Of a DNA stretch of 64,000 nucleotides, positions 8,924 to 18,137 are shown piece by piece. Position 1 is the first letter of the stretch. Every line of letters begins with the position of its first letter. Location of the stretch: contig NZ_OMKW01000002.1 in the NCBI RefSeq assembly GCF_900302495.1, positions 248,001 through 312,000 of the forward strand, in the 5' to 3' direction. The translations under genes were made by a program, and so were the position numbers. Source of the stretch: Pontivivens insulae (lineage in GTDB: Bacteria > Pseudomonadota > Alphaproteobacteria > Rhodobacterales > Rhodobacteraceae). The notes beneath the pieces were generated by a model. The model ran no database searches. It saw nothing but the letters and a program-made list of their open reading frames with translations, and had not been told where the DNA came from.

Positions 8924-10800
8924 AATTCCTATGGATCTTCATGCTGCTATGTGGTTTCGCGTCTGATGCCGCCGCGCAAATCACGCTGGAGGCAGGTGAA
9001 CATGACAGCTTCACTCGGTTGGTCGCAACCGGTCAGACTGCGGGAACGCTTCAAATCGAAAGACGCAATGACGTCGTTTCGATCAGCCCGGTTAATCTGA
9101 CGCAAGCTGACATCGCGAACCTTGTGCGCCGTCTCAATGGTGGACGGGTGGCGGAAATCCGCAGTGTTGGGCGGGAAATAACTTTCCAGGTTGCTTGCGA
9201 CTGTTCGATCTGGACGTCGGATCTAACGAATGCCGTCGTGATCGATATCCTTGACGTTGGAACATCCCCTCCGAGGGTTGCTCTGGCTGTTCCACCATCT
9301 CAGCTTTCTGAGGCTGTTGGGGCATTGGCAGACCCCGGCAACGCCAATGATGGGATGACATTGCAGGAGAGAACGGATCTCTCAAATGCATTGCTCAGTG
9401 AACTCTCAATTGCGGATCGTGCTGGGCGGATAACCCTCCGTGAGCCCGCCACCGCAAGCACAGATGTGACGTTTGACGATGCGCCGCTACGCGTCTTGCC
9501 GCGAACGGATCTGCATTTGCATCAGGAATGTGCCGATCCTGTAGCGATCCCTGAAGAGGTATCCCCCGATCTCCGACTTCTAGATGCTCGTGCCGGGCTC
9601 GCGCAGATCGTTAGGGAATTTGATCGCGTTGATACATCGCGTTTGGTGATGCTTGGGTACGACCTGCTCTACCTCGGCCTGACGGACGAAGTTCGCTTGC
9701 TGCTGGCTAGCTTCGGAGAGCGAGCGGAACAGTTATTGTATCTCGCTGATGTGCTTGATGGCACGACAGTCCGTGGCGACATTGAGGTCAATATTTGCGG
9801 CGACGGCGCACTCCTCTGGCGCCTCGCGGCTGGAGATATGCTGTCCGATACAGAGGTTGATCTGGCAATTGGGTCACTTGGCCAAACGGATCCCTACTTC
9901 AGACGTCTCATTGGCCCAAGGGTGCTTGAGACGTTGCTTGAGCGACGTGAATTTGAGCGATTTGACCGCGTTGCCGCTCAGCTGCAGCGATCAGGCGTGC
10001 AGCAAGCGCCGCTTGCGAAATTGCTAGTTGCTGAGGGGCTTATCCAGCGCGGGGCGGTCGATCAGGCGCTCCCGCTCTTGCATGATCTTGCTGCCGGCCG
10101 ATCCGCTGTGATGCCCGATGCACTTGCCCGTTTGCTGGAAGTCATTTTGCAGATAGGCGCGGTTACTGAGGATCGACTGCTGATCGATGCCCAGGCGGCG
10201 ATGCGGCTTTTGGCAGGATCAGCTGCTGGGAACCGATTGCTGAGACTGGTCATTCATTCCCTCGCGAAGAGCGGCAGAATTGCGCTGGCCTTTGAAACCA
10301 TGGAAGACGCGTTCGAGCAGGGTCATCTGGTCGAAGCCGACCGAGGGGAGATCATCGCGGCCACCCTCACAACCGGCATTGTGAGCGATCCCGACTACGT
10401 TCCGATTGCGCTGAGCTACGCAGCCGAACTCGGCCGGGATGCCAGTGGGGCCGATGCCAGGCTCCATGTTGCGGAAATCCTGTTGCAGGCCGGCCTTCCA
10501 ACACCGGCTATCGTGTTGGTTGAGCCGCTGGCAGATAATCCGCGAAGGGCCGCATTCCTTCAGAGCGCAGCGTCCTTCGGCTTAATTCGTGATCAAACGA
10601 ACGACTTCGATCTGGTGGAGGCGTCCACTCTGCCTGAACCAGAACCAGCACGGGCCACTGTTGCGCCCACCACGCAGAACTCCTCCGGTGCAGCCGTGGA
10701 GCGGGACCTGCTTGCCGCGACCGAAGCGCTGCGCCAGCAGTTGCAGGGGCTAATCTCTGATCAGCGGGAGGTGTCGAGGTCGTTGCGGACAGCTCAATAG
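8920..10800 (+). CDS. Secreted helical-repeat protein of the flagellar locus, function unknown
   Basis: A 626-aa protein that I do not recognise as a named family. It has a signal peptide (residues 1-19, ending DAAAQ), a beta-rich N-terminal part (residues 20-110), a linker, TPR-like helix pairs (residues about 215-550, for example [20 protein letters not shown] and [19 protein letters not shown]), and a charged C-terminal helix that may form a coiled coil. It overlaps motA by 4 bases and is the last gene of the operon. A periplasmic motor role comparable to rhizobial MotC, the client of MotE, is a reasonable inference from the MotE-like neighbour, but the lengths differ (626 against about 430 aa). 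Its 3' end overlaps the convergent betB by 7 bases. Confidence 0.75.
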   Translation: MKFLWIFMLLCGFASDAAAQITLEAGEHDSFTRLVATGQTAGTLQIERRNDVVSISPVNLTQADIANLVRRLNGGRVAEIRSVGREITFQVACDCSIWTSDLTNAVVIDILDVGTSPPRVALAVPPSQLSEAVGALADPGNANDGMTLQERTDLSNALLSELSIADRAGRITLREPATASTDVTFDDAPLRVLPRTDLHLHQECADPVAIPEEVSPDLRLLDARAGLAQIVREFDRVDTSRLVMLGYDLLYLGLTDEVRLLLASFGERAEQLLYLADVLDGTTVRGDIEVNICGDGALLWRLAAGDMLSDTEVDLAIGSLGQTDPYFRRLIGPRVLETLLERREFERFDRVAAQLQRSGVQQAPLAKLLVAEGLIQRGAVDQALPLLHDLAAGRSAVMPDALARLLEVILQIGAVTEDRLLIDAQAAMRLLAGSAAGNRLLRLVIHSLAKSGRIALAFETMEDAFEQGHLVEADRGEIIAATLTTGIVSDPDYVPIALSYAAELGRDASGADARLHVAEILLQAGLPTPAIVLVEPLADNPRRAAFLQSAASFGLIRDQTNDFDLVEASTLPEPEPARATVAPTTQNSSGAAVERDLLAATEALRQQLQGLISDQREVSRSLRTAQ

Positions 10801-12257
10801 GGAGCGTCCACATCACCCATCTCGACATATATCGCCTTCTCCTGAGTGTAGAACTGGACCGCAGCGGCGCTGTTTTCACGACCGATACCAGACTGACGCA
10901 CACCTCCAAACGGCATCTCAACCGGTGTTAGGTTGTAATTGTTGATCCACAATGTGCCAGCCTTCAATGCGGCAGCGACGCGGTGCCCTCGGGCAAGATC
11001 TTTGGTGAAGACACCAGCGGCCAAGCCGAATTGGGTGTCGTTTGCTCTTGCCACGACCTCGTCCTCTGTCTCGAAAGTTAGAACAGACATCACCGGGCCA
11101 AAGATCTCTTCACGCGCGATGCGCATGTCGTCGGTCACTCCGCTGAACACTGTTGGGGCCACGAACATGCCGTGTTTAAAACCAGCCACAATTGTGCGCG
11201 CACCGCCGGTGATGCAATGCGCACCTTCGGCCCGCGCGATGTCCAGATAGTCCAACACTTTTTCTGCGTGAGCCGTTGAGACGAGGGGGCCCATCTGCGT
11301 GTTTTCGTCGAGTGGGTCGCCCAGCTTGATAGCCTCTGTCCGCTCTTTGAGGCGCTTGAGGAACTGATCCTGAATGGAAGAGTGCACAAAGACCCGCGTG
11401 CCATTTGAGCAGATCTGACCAGACGAATAGAAGTTACCAACCATCGCAGCCCCGATCGCATTCTCGATGTCGGCGTCTTCAAAGACGATGAGCGGCGACT
11501 TTCCGCCAAGCTCGAGCGTGACATGCTTGATCGTCTCGGCTGCCGTCGCCATCACGCGCTTGCCTGTAGGAACCGAGCCGGTGAGCGAAACTTTGTCGAC
11601 ATCATCATGGTTCGTTAAGGCGGCGCCAGTCTCCCCGAACCCTTGCACCACGTTGAAAACGCCGTCCGGCAATCCTGCTTCCTGCAGAATTTCCGCAAAT
11701 TTCAGTGCTGTCAGGGGGGTCGTTTCCGAGGGTTTGAACACCATCGTATTGCCTGTCGCGAGGGCAGGCGCTGCTTTCCAGCAGGCAATTTGAATCGGGT
11801 AGTTCCATGCCCCGATCCCCGCGCAAACGCCCAGCGGTTCGCGACGCGTGTAAGCAAACGAACCGCCCAATTCGATCATTTGCCCTGTCACAGCGGCAGC
11901 CAAACCACCGAAATACTCAAGGCTATCCGCGCCGGACGCGGCATCCGCAACCAGTGTTTCCTGAAGAGGTTTGCCGGTGTCGAGGGTCTCCAGTTCGCTG
12001 AGTTCCCTGTTTCGTTCTCGGATCAGTGCAGCGGCCCGCTGCAGAATTCGTCCCCGTTCCACCGGCAACAGTGCAGCCCAAGCGGGCTGTGCGGCCTTTG
12101 CTGCTTGCACAGCGAGGTCCACGGTTTTTACTGTCGCACCCGTCAAAGAGGCGATTGCCTCTCCCGTCGCCGGATAAACGCTCTCAAAGCGATTTCCGGC
12201 GTCGTCCTCCACAAAGTTTCCGTTGATGAAGTGAGAGCCTCTGGGTTGCGCGCGCAT
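10794..12257 (-). CDS. betB: Betaine-aldehyde dehydrogenase
   Basis: A 487-aa NAD(P)-dependent aldehyde dehydrogenase. It oxidises betaine aldehyde to the osmoprotectant glycine betaine. Visible are the NAD-binding GSVPTGKR, the catalytic Glu in ELGGKSP and the nucleophile Cys near residue 283 in SGQICSNG; the N-terminal FINGNFVED and the C-terminal [14 protein letters not shown] are typical of BetB. The start at 12257 has a Shine-Dalgarno AAGAGG eight bases upstream; a longer frame to 12314 lacks one and exceeds family length. betA, betI and choline transporters are not adjacent. A related aminoaldehyde dehydrogenase specificity cannot be excluded. Confidence 0.85.
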   Translation of the reverse strand: MRAQPRGSHFINGNFVEDDAGNRFESVYPATGEAIASLTGATVKTVDLAVQAAKAAQPAWAALLPVERGRILQRAAALIRERNRELSELETLDTGKPLQETLVADAASGADSLEYFGGLAAAVTGQMIELGGSFAYTRREPLGVCAGIGAWNYPIQIACWKAAPALATGNTMVFKPSETTPLTALKFAEILQEAGLPDGVFNVVQGFGETGAALTNHDDVDKVSLTGSVPTGKRVMATAAETIKHVTLELGGKSPLIVFEDADIENAIGAAMVGNFYSSGQICSNGTRVFVHSSIQDQFLKRLKERTEAIKLGDPLDENTQMGPLVSTAHAEKVLDYLDIARAEGAHCITGGARTIVAGFKHGMFVAPTVFSGVTDDMRIAREEIFGPVMSVLTFETEDEVVARANDTQFGLAAGVFTKDLARGHRVAAALKAGTLWINNYNLTPVEMPFGGVRQSGIGRENSAAAVQFYTQEKAIYVEMGDVDAPY

Positions 12258-12566
12258 GATATGAACCTCTTGAAATCTATTGTTCATTTGCACATCCGGT
12301 TGGCTGAAGGTCAATCGGGAATACGTCGTCTAGACTTCGTTTTGAATTGGTTTCAGCTTCCGAAAAATAAATTCACACGCTGGATTTAATGGCGCGCGAT
12401 TCGCCTAAAATATACGCATCAGAGCGAGATAAGGCGCGCCGACAGCTATATTCAAACCGATTTGGGTGCAATCAGAGTCATTTTAATTTTGACTCGCAAA
12501 CTTATTGATGTCTTACATTGCGAGCCGCTCCGATCCGTTCGAAGAGCGGATCAAAGGGAGATCGTC
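12258..12566. other. 309-base intergenic control region between betB and xylF-like gene
   Basis: An AT-richer gap between two divergent genes. For the rightward gene a sigma70-like promoter TTGACT (12489-12494), 18 bases, TTACAT (12513-12518) can be proposed, followed by a small inverted repeat GATCCG...CGGATC just before the ribosome binding site AAAGGGAG (12553-12560). No coding sequence is evident. Confidence 0.4.
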
Positions 12567-13595
12567 GTGTCAGCAAAACTTGTCTTCGGAGTTACAACCG
12601 CCCTCTGTCTCGCCCTTCCCGCCGCAGCGGAGGAGCTCATCGTGGGGGTGAGCTGGTCGAATTTCCAAGAGGAGCGCTGGCGCACGGACGAGGCGGCCAT
12701 CATCGAAGGATTGATGGCCGCCGGTGCTCAATACATCTCGGCAGATGCCCAATCGTCAGCGTCAAAGCAGCTTTCCGATGTGGAATCCCTGATCGCTCAA
12801 GGTGCTGATGCGCTGATCATTCTTGCACAAGATGCATCCTCGATTGGACCTGCCGTTCAACTGGCCGTTGATGAGGGGATACCTGTCGTCGCATATGACC
12901 GTTTGATCGAAGATCCACGCGCTTTCTATTTAACGTTCGACAATATCGAGGTCGGGCGCATGCAGGCCCGCGCGATACTGGAAGCCCAGCCTGAGGGCAA
13001 TTACGTCATGATCAAAGGATCTCCGACAGATCCGAACGCTGACTTCTTGCGGACCGGTCAGCAAGAAGTTCTTCAGGAGGCGATCAGTTCAGGCGACGTT
13101 AACATAATCGCAGAGGCCTATACTGATGGTTGGCTTCCCGCGAATGCGCAGCGCAACATGGAGCAGATCCTAACAGCAGAGGACAATGCGGTGGATGCCG
13201 TCGTCGCCTCAAATGACGGTACCGCTGGTGGCGTTGTGGCCGCCCTTGCGGCGCAGGGATTGGACGGCTTGCCGGTCTCTGGTCAGGATGGGGACCATGC
13301 TGCACTAAACCGCGTTGCCCTGGGCACGCAGACGGTGTCCGTGTGGAAGGACAGCCGGGATCTGGGCGATGCGGCAGCCAAGATCGCGGTGATCCTGGCG
13401 GATGGGGTCTCCTTGGAAAATATCATCTATGCCGATGACTGGACGTCCCCGTCCGGCACGGTGATGAGTGCGATGTTCCTTGAGCCTGTGCCGATCACGC
13501 GCGACAACCTCGATCGGGTCGTGCGCGCAGGCTGGATCACGCAAGAGGCGCTCTGCCAAAATGTCCCCGCCAACGAGGTGGAGATCTGCGGTTAG
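12567..13595 (+). CDS. xylF: XylF-type sugar ABC transporter substrate-binding protein
   Basis: A 342-aa periplasmic binding protein of the ribose/xylose class. A signal peptide (residues 1-20, ending ALPAAAEE) precedes a mature start [15 protein letters not shown], which is typical of D-xylose binding proteins, with later motifs [19 protein letters not shown] and GQDGD. The start is GTG at 12567 with AAAGGGAG upstream; a longer frame from 12462 has no such site and would hide the signal peptide. No xylG or xylH follows; the next gene is convergent and overlaps by 4 bases, so this is an orphan binding protein here. Ligand specificity is inferred from similarity only. Confidence 0.83.
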   Translation: MSAKLVFGVTTALCLALPAAAEELIVGVSWSNFQEERWRTDEAAIIEGLMAAGAQYISADAQSSASKQLSDVESLIAQGADALIILAQDASSIGPAVQLAVDEGIPVVAYDRLIEDPRAFYLTFDNIEVGRMQARAILEAQPEGNYVMIKGSPTDPNADFLRTGQQEVLQEAISSGDVNIIAEAYTDGWLPANAQRNMEQILTAEDNAVDAVVASNDGTAGGVVAALAAQGLDGLPVSGQDGDHAALNRVALGTQTVSVWKDSRDLGDAAAKIAVILADGVSLENIIYADDWTSPSGTVMSAMFLEPVPITRDNLDRVVRAGWITQEALCQNVPANEVEICG

Positions 13596-14014
13596 TCCGT
13601 GTGCACCTCTTGATGCACTTCGACGACGTTGCCTTCGGGGTCTTGAAAGAACACTTGATGCCAGTTCTTGGCAAAGGCCGTTCCATAGTCTGAATATGGG
13701 ATCGAGTGGGCGTCCAGCAGCGCGAGGAAGGCCTGAATGTCATCCGTGCGAAAAGCGATATGCCCACGATCCACTGGATTGATGACCTGACCATTGTCGA
13801 ATGCGACGGTCAGGTTGCGCTCTGCAAGATGCATTTGCATTCCACCGTCTGTTGCAAAGCGGATCTTGCCCTCATATCCCGAATTGCCGCTCTTCTCCGT
13901 TCTGGGAAACTCGCTCATGGGGATGTCTTCGAGGCCCAGCACCCCTGTATAGAAGGTGTGCAACCGCTCCACATCCTCGGAAACGAAATTGATGTGGTGA
14001 AATTCAAGTTTCAT
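13592..14014 (-). CDS. VOC (glyoxalase/dioxygenase superfamily) protein
   Basis: A 140-aa single-domain vicinal oxygen chelate protein. Two beta-alpha-beta-beta-beta modules are visible, starting [23 protein letters not shown] and [17 protein letters not shown], with candidate metal ligands His in FHHINF, His and Glu near MQMHLAERN, His in RGHIAF and Glu in [10 protein letters not shown]. The start at 14014 has GGAGG upstream; an extension to 14038 has none. The substrate cannot be read from the sequence; fosfomycin-resistance-type or glyoxalase I-like activities are both possible. It stands alone, convergent with the xylF-like gene. Confidence 0.75.
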   Translation of the reverse strand: MKLEFHHINFVSEDVERLHTFYTGVLGLEDIPMSEFPRTEKSGNSGYEGKIRFATDGGMQMHLAERNLTVAFDNGQVINPVDRGHIAFRTDDIQAFLALLDAHSIPYSDYGTAFAKNWHQVFFQDPEGNVVEVHQEVHTD

Positions 14015-14218
14015 TCGCAGCCTCCTCGATTGGCGCAACCTCGCACGCTCACCCGACGGGGATCAATGGCGTGGTTGAGGTGCCGACATATGTGAACGTT
14101 CGATGCGCTTTCGTCTTTTGCCTCGTGGAAAAACATGAGGGTTGTTCAGAATCCGCTGGGCACCGGACCCATCTTCGGGTCAGGTGGGCAAAGGGATGGA
14201 CATCAGGACCGCACGCAG

Positions 14219-14827
14219 ATGCAGGCCAGAATTGCTATTGTCGATGATCACGCGCTGTTCTTGGACGGTGTCGTCGGGCTGTTGCAGGATGTGCCCGAAT
14301 TGGGCGAGGTCGTCCCCTTCCTCTCGGGACTGGATCTGCTCACCGCACTTTCACAAGGCGCGCCATTTGACTTGATTGTCACAGATCTGACGATGAAGGA
14401 CCTGAACGGCTTGGCTTTGATTTCTGCACTGCGATCAAAGGCGCCTGGTGTGCCTGTGCTGGTCTTATCGGCCTCGGCGGATACCGCAATGCGTGCGAAT
14501 GCAGAAAGCGTGGGCGCCGTAGGGTTCCTTCATAAGTCAGTTGGCAAGGCTGAGCTGGTCGAAGCTTTGCAATTGCATCTGACTGAAGGGCAGGCCGACA
14601 AGAAATCGCGCCCCGATGATGCGGTGCTGGCTCAGCCCCAATTGGGTCCAAGACAGCTATCTGTTTTGGCCTTGCTCGCAGAAGGTGCGAGCAATCGTGA
14701 GATCGCTGATCGCCTTTTCATCAGTGAGAACACCGTCAAAACCCATTTGAAAGCAATCTTTCGGGAGCTTGACGCCCACACCCGAACCGCGGTCGTCCAG
14801 CGGGCGCGCGAGTTGGCGCTGATCTAA
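14219..14827 (+). CDS. LuxR/NarL-type response regulator
   Basis: A 202-aa response regulator. Residues 1-120 form a receiver domain with the acidic pocket in IVDDH, the phosphoacceptor Asp at about residue 56 (IVTDLTM) and the conserved Lys in FLHKSVG. Residues 140-202 form a LuxR helix-turn-helix (LGPRQLSVLALLAEGASNREI ... ISENTVKTHLKAIF). The start at 14219 gives a normal NarL length; the frame extends upstream to 14135 without receiver-like sequence. It is convergent with and overlaps by 4 bases the histidine kinase gene 14824-16458, its probable partner. Confidence 0.85.
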   Translation: MQARIAIVDDHALFLDGVVGLLQDVPELGEVVPFLSGLDLLTALSQGAPFDLIVTDLTMKDLNGLALISALRSKAPGVPVLVLSASADTAMRANAESVGAVGFLHKSVGKAELVEALQLHLTEGQADKKSRPDDAVLAQPQLGPRQLSVLALLAEGASNREIADRLFISENTVKTHLKAIFRELDAHTRTAVVQRARELALI

Positions 14828-16458
14828 CGCAAGGCGCGAACAAGCGTCTGTCGGATGGCCTCAGGGTTCAAAGGGGGCAGGAGCCCAGCATCGTCTCCGA
14901 TTTGCAGGACCTTAAATTTTTGAATGCGAGCGTCGGTCGGCAGGTCTTCGTCCAGAATGACAATGTCCGGCGTGAGGCCCGTTTGTTCCACGAGAGCCAG
15001 AGCTTCATCAAGCGACCCGGCGCAAAGAAATTGCCACATCCAGCCCGAAATCAGTTCTGACCAAGACCCGATATCCGGACGATGTACCGGTCCAATGATG
15101 AGTATCAGTGGCGTCGTGCCTGGCATGGCAGAAGGGGCGGCGCGCATCGGAAGGCCAATACGAATTGTTACGCCGTCGCCAGGCGTACTGCTCATCTCGA
15201 TACTACCGTCCATCGCGTCTGCCAGTCGCTGGCTGATGGCGAGGCCAAGACCCAAGCCGGGTTCATCCCCCTTGGACAATCGAACATATTCATCAAAGGC
15301 TCGCGCGGTGTCTGCTGCTGCGATTCCAAGACCGGTATCGCTCACCTCGATCTGAAGTTGATCTTCATTCTGAATGGCGCTCAGCCGGATCGCCGCATCT
15401 GGTCCAGCGTATTTATTCGCATTGGTGATCAAATTTCGAAGGATGCGATGCAGGAAATGGCGATCCGCGAACAACGAAATATCAGTCGGCTCGAATGTAA
15501 GGCTTTGCTGCGCCTGTGCGGTTGGCCTCGCAAACTCCGCGTCCACCTGTTCGAACAGCGCTGATATTTCGAATAGGACCGGGCTGACGGACAGGGATTT
15601 TTGCGACAGGTGGCTGAACCCGATCAAGTCTTGCAGCAAACGCTCTTGCGAGCTTTGCACTGTCTCGATCCGTTCCAACAGGATGTGCTGTTCGGGTGCG
15701 ATCCCCGCGTCGCGCAACTGGCGCAGGAAATGTCGTTGGGCAATGATCGGCTGCGCCATGTCATGAGAGATTGAGGCCATGAATCGGGCGCGCTGTTCGT
15801 TCAGCCGGTCAATCTCTGCTGCTTGTTCGATGATCTGTTCGGCGGCGTCTCGGCCCAGGCTTGATACGATTGTCTCCCGCGTGCGGCGGCTAGCTTGCTC
15901 ATTGGTGATATAGCAGAATGCAATATAGGCCAGCATGAAGCAGCCATAGACTTTTGTGATGACGTCCGGCTGCACCAGCAGCGCAATCGTAAATGGCCCG
16001 ATGGAGCAGAAGAGCAGCGCCAGATATGCTGGGCGATACACGGTTCCCGCCATCGCGCCACCGGTGGTGAGGCCCGTTAGAAACAAGCCTGCGATAAAGG
16101 CGCCCAATAGGCCTTCGGTCATCGCAATGAAAATAGCAAACGAGGACCAGACCAATCCGGTGCATGCCGTCACCAGCGCATGACCATTCAAATACCGGTC
16201 TGCACTTTCCTGTGTGATGCCTTCGGGTTGCACGAAACGGGCATAGAGAAGTGTCACGCCGACCATGGCGCTGGTTCCGGAGAGCCATAGGACGGCCAAG
16301 CTGAACCGTCCGCTCAACAGCAACAACAGCGCAGCGAGCAGAACAACAACCATCAGCATGCGGGCCGACCCACCGGCCCGCGCCTTCAACAGCCGTGCTT
16401 CTTCGGCGCGGATTTCACGCAAACCGACATCATCGAAGGGATTGGCGACGTCGAGCAC
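14824..16458 (-). CDS. Membrane sensor histidine kinase with a degenerate C-terminal receiver-like domain
   Basis: A 544-aa protein. Residues 35-195 contain about six membrane helices (LMVVVLLAALLLLLSG, AIFIAMTEGLLGAFIAGLFL and others) without a large periplasmic sensor. A HisKA domain carries SISHDMAQP with His about residue 232, followed by an HATPase_c domain (NLITNANKYAG, DTGLGI, GLGLGLAIS). The last about 95 residues resemble a receiver fold (LILIIGP, VILDEDLP) but lack the conserved Lys region, so phosphotransfer there is doubtful. The start is GTG, one base after the stop of the upstream transporter gene, suggesting one transcript. It probably signals to the convergent regulator at 14219. 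Confidence 0.82.
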   Translation of the reverse strand: MLDVANPFDDVGLREIRAEEARLLKARAGGSARMLMVVVLLAALLLLLSGRFSLAVLWLSGTSAMVGVTLLYARFVQPEGITQESADRYLNGHALVTACTGLVWSSFAIFIAMTEGLLGAFIAGLFLTGLTTGGAMAGTVYRPAYLALLFCSIGPFTIALLVQPDVITKVYGCFMLAYIAFCYITNEQASRRTRETIVSSLGRDAAEQIIEQAAEIDRLNEQRARFMASISHDMAQPIIAQRHFLRQLRDAGIAPEQHILLERIETVQSSQERLLQDLIGFSHLSQKSLSVSPVLFEISALFEQVDAEFARPTAQAQQSLTFEPTDISLFADRHFLHRILRNLITNANKYAGPDAAIRLSAIQNEDQLQIEVSDTGLGIAAADTARAFDEYVRLSKGDEPGLGLGLAISQRLADAMDGSIEMSSTPGDGVTIRIGLPMRAAPSAMPGTTPLILIIGPVHRPDIGSWSELISGWMWQFLCAGSLDEALALVEQTGLTPDIVILDEDLPTDARIQKFKVLQIGDDAGLLPPLNPEAIRQTLVRALR

Positions 16459-16459
16459 C

Positions 16460-17758
16460 TCAACCCGATCCTGTCAGATGCTGTGTGCTGAGCGGTGCCC
16501 GCCAAACGACAAATGCGGTCAGCAGTCGGATTGCGACAGGAACACCCGCAAAGAAGATCGTTAGAACGCTCAGCGCCATTGGCGTGTTTTCGCCAGCTTC
16601 CTGGAAACCGACCAGATCGAGCAGGGGAAAGGCAATTGCCATTGGGACCACGAAGGTGAGTTTCGAGACTGCGTTTTTGACGGCCAGGGCTGTCGCGCCG
16701 GTCCGTGAGCTGCCGTCGGTCTTGCCAATGATGTCAGCCAGCATAGACGTCGGCATGATGGCATCGCATCCAAACACTCCGCCAAGGATCACGCAAAACA
16801 TCGCAAATCCTGCAATGCCGGTCGCCCCGACAAATGGCACCACCGCCAAAGCGGCGCTACAGACGATGAGGGACGTGATCCATGCGGCGCGCTTCGATTG
16901 CCGCCGGGCAATCCACAACCAAACAGGCAGGCATAGGGCCGTGGACGTGAAGATGATCAGGAAGAACGCGCCAATCAGTTCAGGCGCGCCAATCACATGT
17001 GTGACATAGAGCACGGTCAGCCCGGCGGTCAGCGCATTCGCCGATTGAACCATGAAGAACGCGCCGATCAGGCTGCGATATTGCGGACGCGTCCAAAGCC
17101 ATCTCAAACCGCTCCAAAGTGAAAGGCGGGGCTCCGCATTCGGTTCTCGTATCGCCGGGACGAAGCGGAACAGGGTGAATAGTCCGACGGCGAGCAACAC
17201 GATGACGGTGGCCGCGATGACTTTGAGCGACAGGCCCATTGCTGCTCCCAACACCAGTGGAATAAGCGATGCCGCCAATGCACCGGCAATCTGAAACAGG
17301 GATTTAGAGCTGGCCAACAGCGAGCGTTCATGTGGATCGGGCGAGATTTCCAATCCAATCGATGAGTAGGGGACATCGACAATCGTGTAGGTCAAAAAGA
17401 ACAGACCCGAGACGGCGATGAGGTATATCAATCCCGCGCCTTCGGGTGGTGCAAGGAACAGCCAGACTGCCAGCGCGAATATCGGTGCACCCAGTAAGAT
17501 CCAGGGTGCGCGAGGGCCGGTGCGTCCGCGGGTCTGGTCGCTAAAATGTCCAATCAATGGATCTGTTATGACGTCAAAGACCCGCCCAAGGGCCAGTACC
17601 AACCCCACGGCCGTCAGCCCCAGTCCCATCTCCAGCGCATAGAAATTGGGCAGATAGAAAACCAGAGTGAACCCGGCAAGGGCGAGGGGCGTGGTCAGCA
17701 CGCCAAAGCTCAGAAGCTGCCAGCGCGTGAAAATGGATGTGGTGTCTTTCGTCGTCAT
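16460..17758 (-). CDS. GPH/MelB-type major facilitator transporter
   Basis: A 432-aa protein with about twelve transmembrane segments. The loop GRVFDVITDPLIGHFSDQTRGRTGPRAPWILLGAP is split here as GRVFDVITDPLIG and TRGRTGPRAPW, the signature of the glycoside-pentoside-hexuronide:cation symporters. Such carriers import sugars or related compounds with Na+ or H+. The substrate cannot be told from the sequence. It is directly upstream of the sensor kinase gene with one base between, so the kinase may respond to the transported compound; this is inference. The leftward start is preceded by GGGTGGCGAA. Confidence 0.8.
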   Translation of the reverse strand: MTTKDTTSIFTRWQLLSFGVLTTPLALAGFTLVFYLPNFYALEMGLGLTAVGLVLALGRVFDVITDPLIGHFSDQTRGRTGPRAPWILLGAPIFALAVWLFLAPPEGAGLIYLIAVSGLFFLTYTIVDVPYSSIGLEISPDPHERSLLASSKSLFQIAGALAASLIPLVLGAAMGLSLKVIAATVIVLLAVGLFTLFRFVPAIREPNAEPRLSLWSGLRWLWTRPQYRSLIGAFFMVQSANALTAGLTVLYVTHVIGAPELIGAFFLIIFTSTALCLPVWLWIARRQSKRAAWITSLIVCSAALAVVPFVGATGIAGFAMFCVILGGVFGCDAIMPTSMLADIIGKTDGSSRTGATALAVKNAVSKLTFVVPMAIAFPLLDLVGFQEAGENTPMALSVLTIFFAGVPVAIRLLTAFVVWRAPLSTQHLTGSG

Positions 17759-18137
17759 TTCGCCACCCTAGCGATCAATCGGTTCCCTGCGGTAGCAAAG
17801 AATTCCCACTCTGCGGTTGCCGGGTCCGTTCTGTTTCTCGGCAGCCAAACGCACAATCACCCGTTCGGGTGATTGCGATAGAAAACCTAAAGATTTACCG
17901 ATTGTGACAGGTCACCTGCCACACTACCTCAGCCCCCGTTTGGTGGACGACCTCTTGGAGCACGGTTTCGGTCAAGTCCCTGATGACCGCAGAATACCGC
18001 GCGTCCAGGCGCACATGTCGGGCCGATATCGCCGAGCAAACATAGGCGCGGTCCCGTCAGGGAAGTTAATGCGCCACTGCGCAAGCCCGGTATCCCTCAA
18101 TGTCATGTCCCGACACTTGAACGGATACCGGCACGCG
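17759..18137. other. 379-base intergenic region without a recognisable gene
   Basis: No convincing coding sequence on either strand. The main feature is a perfect 9-bp hairpin CAATCACCC-GTTC-GGGTGATTG at 17854-17875. It lacks a T-run on either side, so it is not a standard intrinsic terminator but could still end transcription from the leftward ABC transporter gene or act as an mRNA end structure. Confidence 0.45.
17854..17875. terminator. Hairpin between ABC exporter and GPH transporter genes
   Basis: Stem CAATCACCC (17854-17862), tetraloop GTTC, stem GGGTGATTG (17867-17875). Stable, but without following uridines; called as terminator-like only. Confidence 0.35.
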
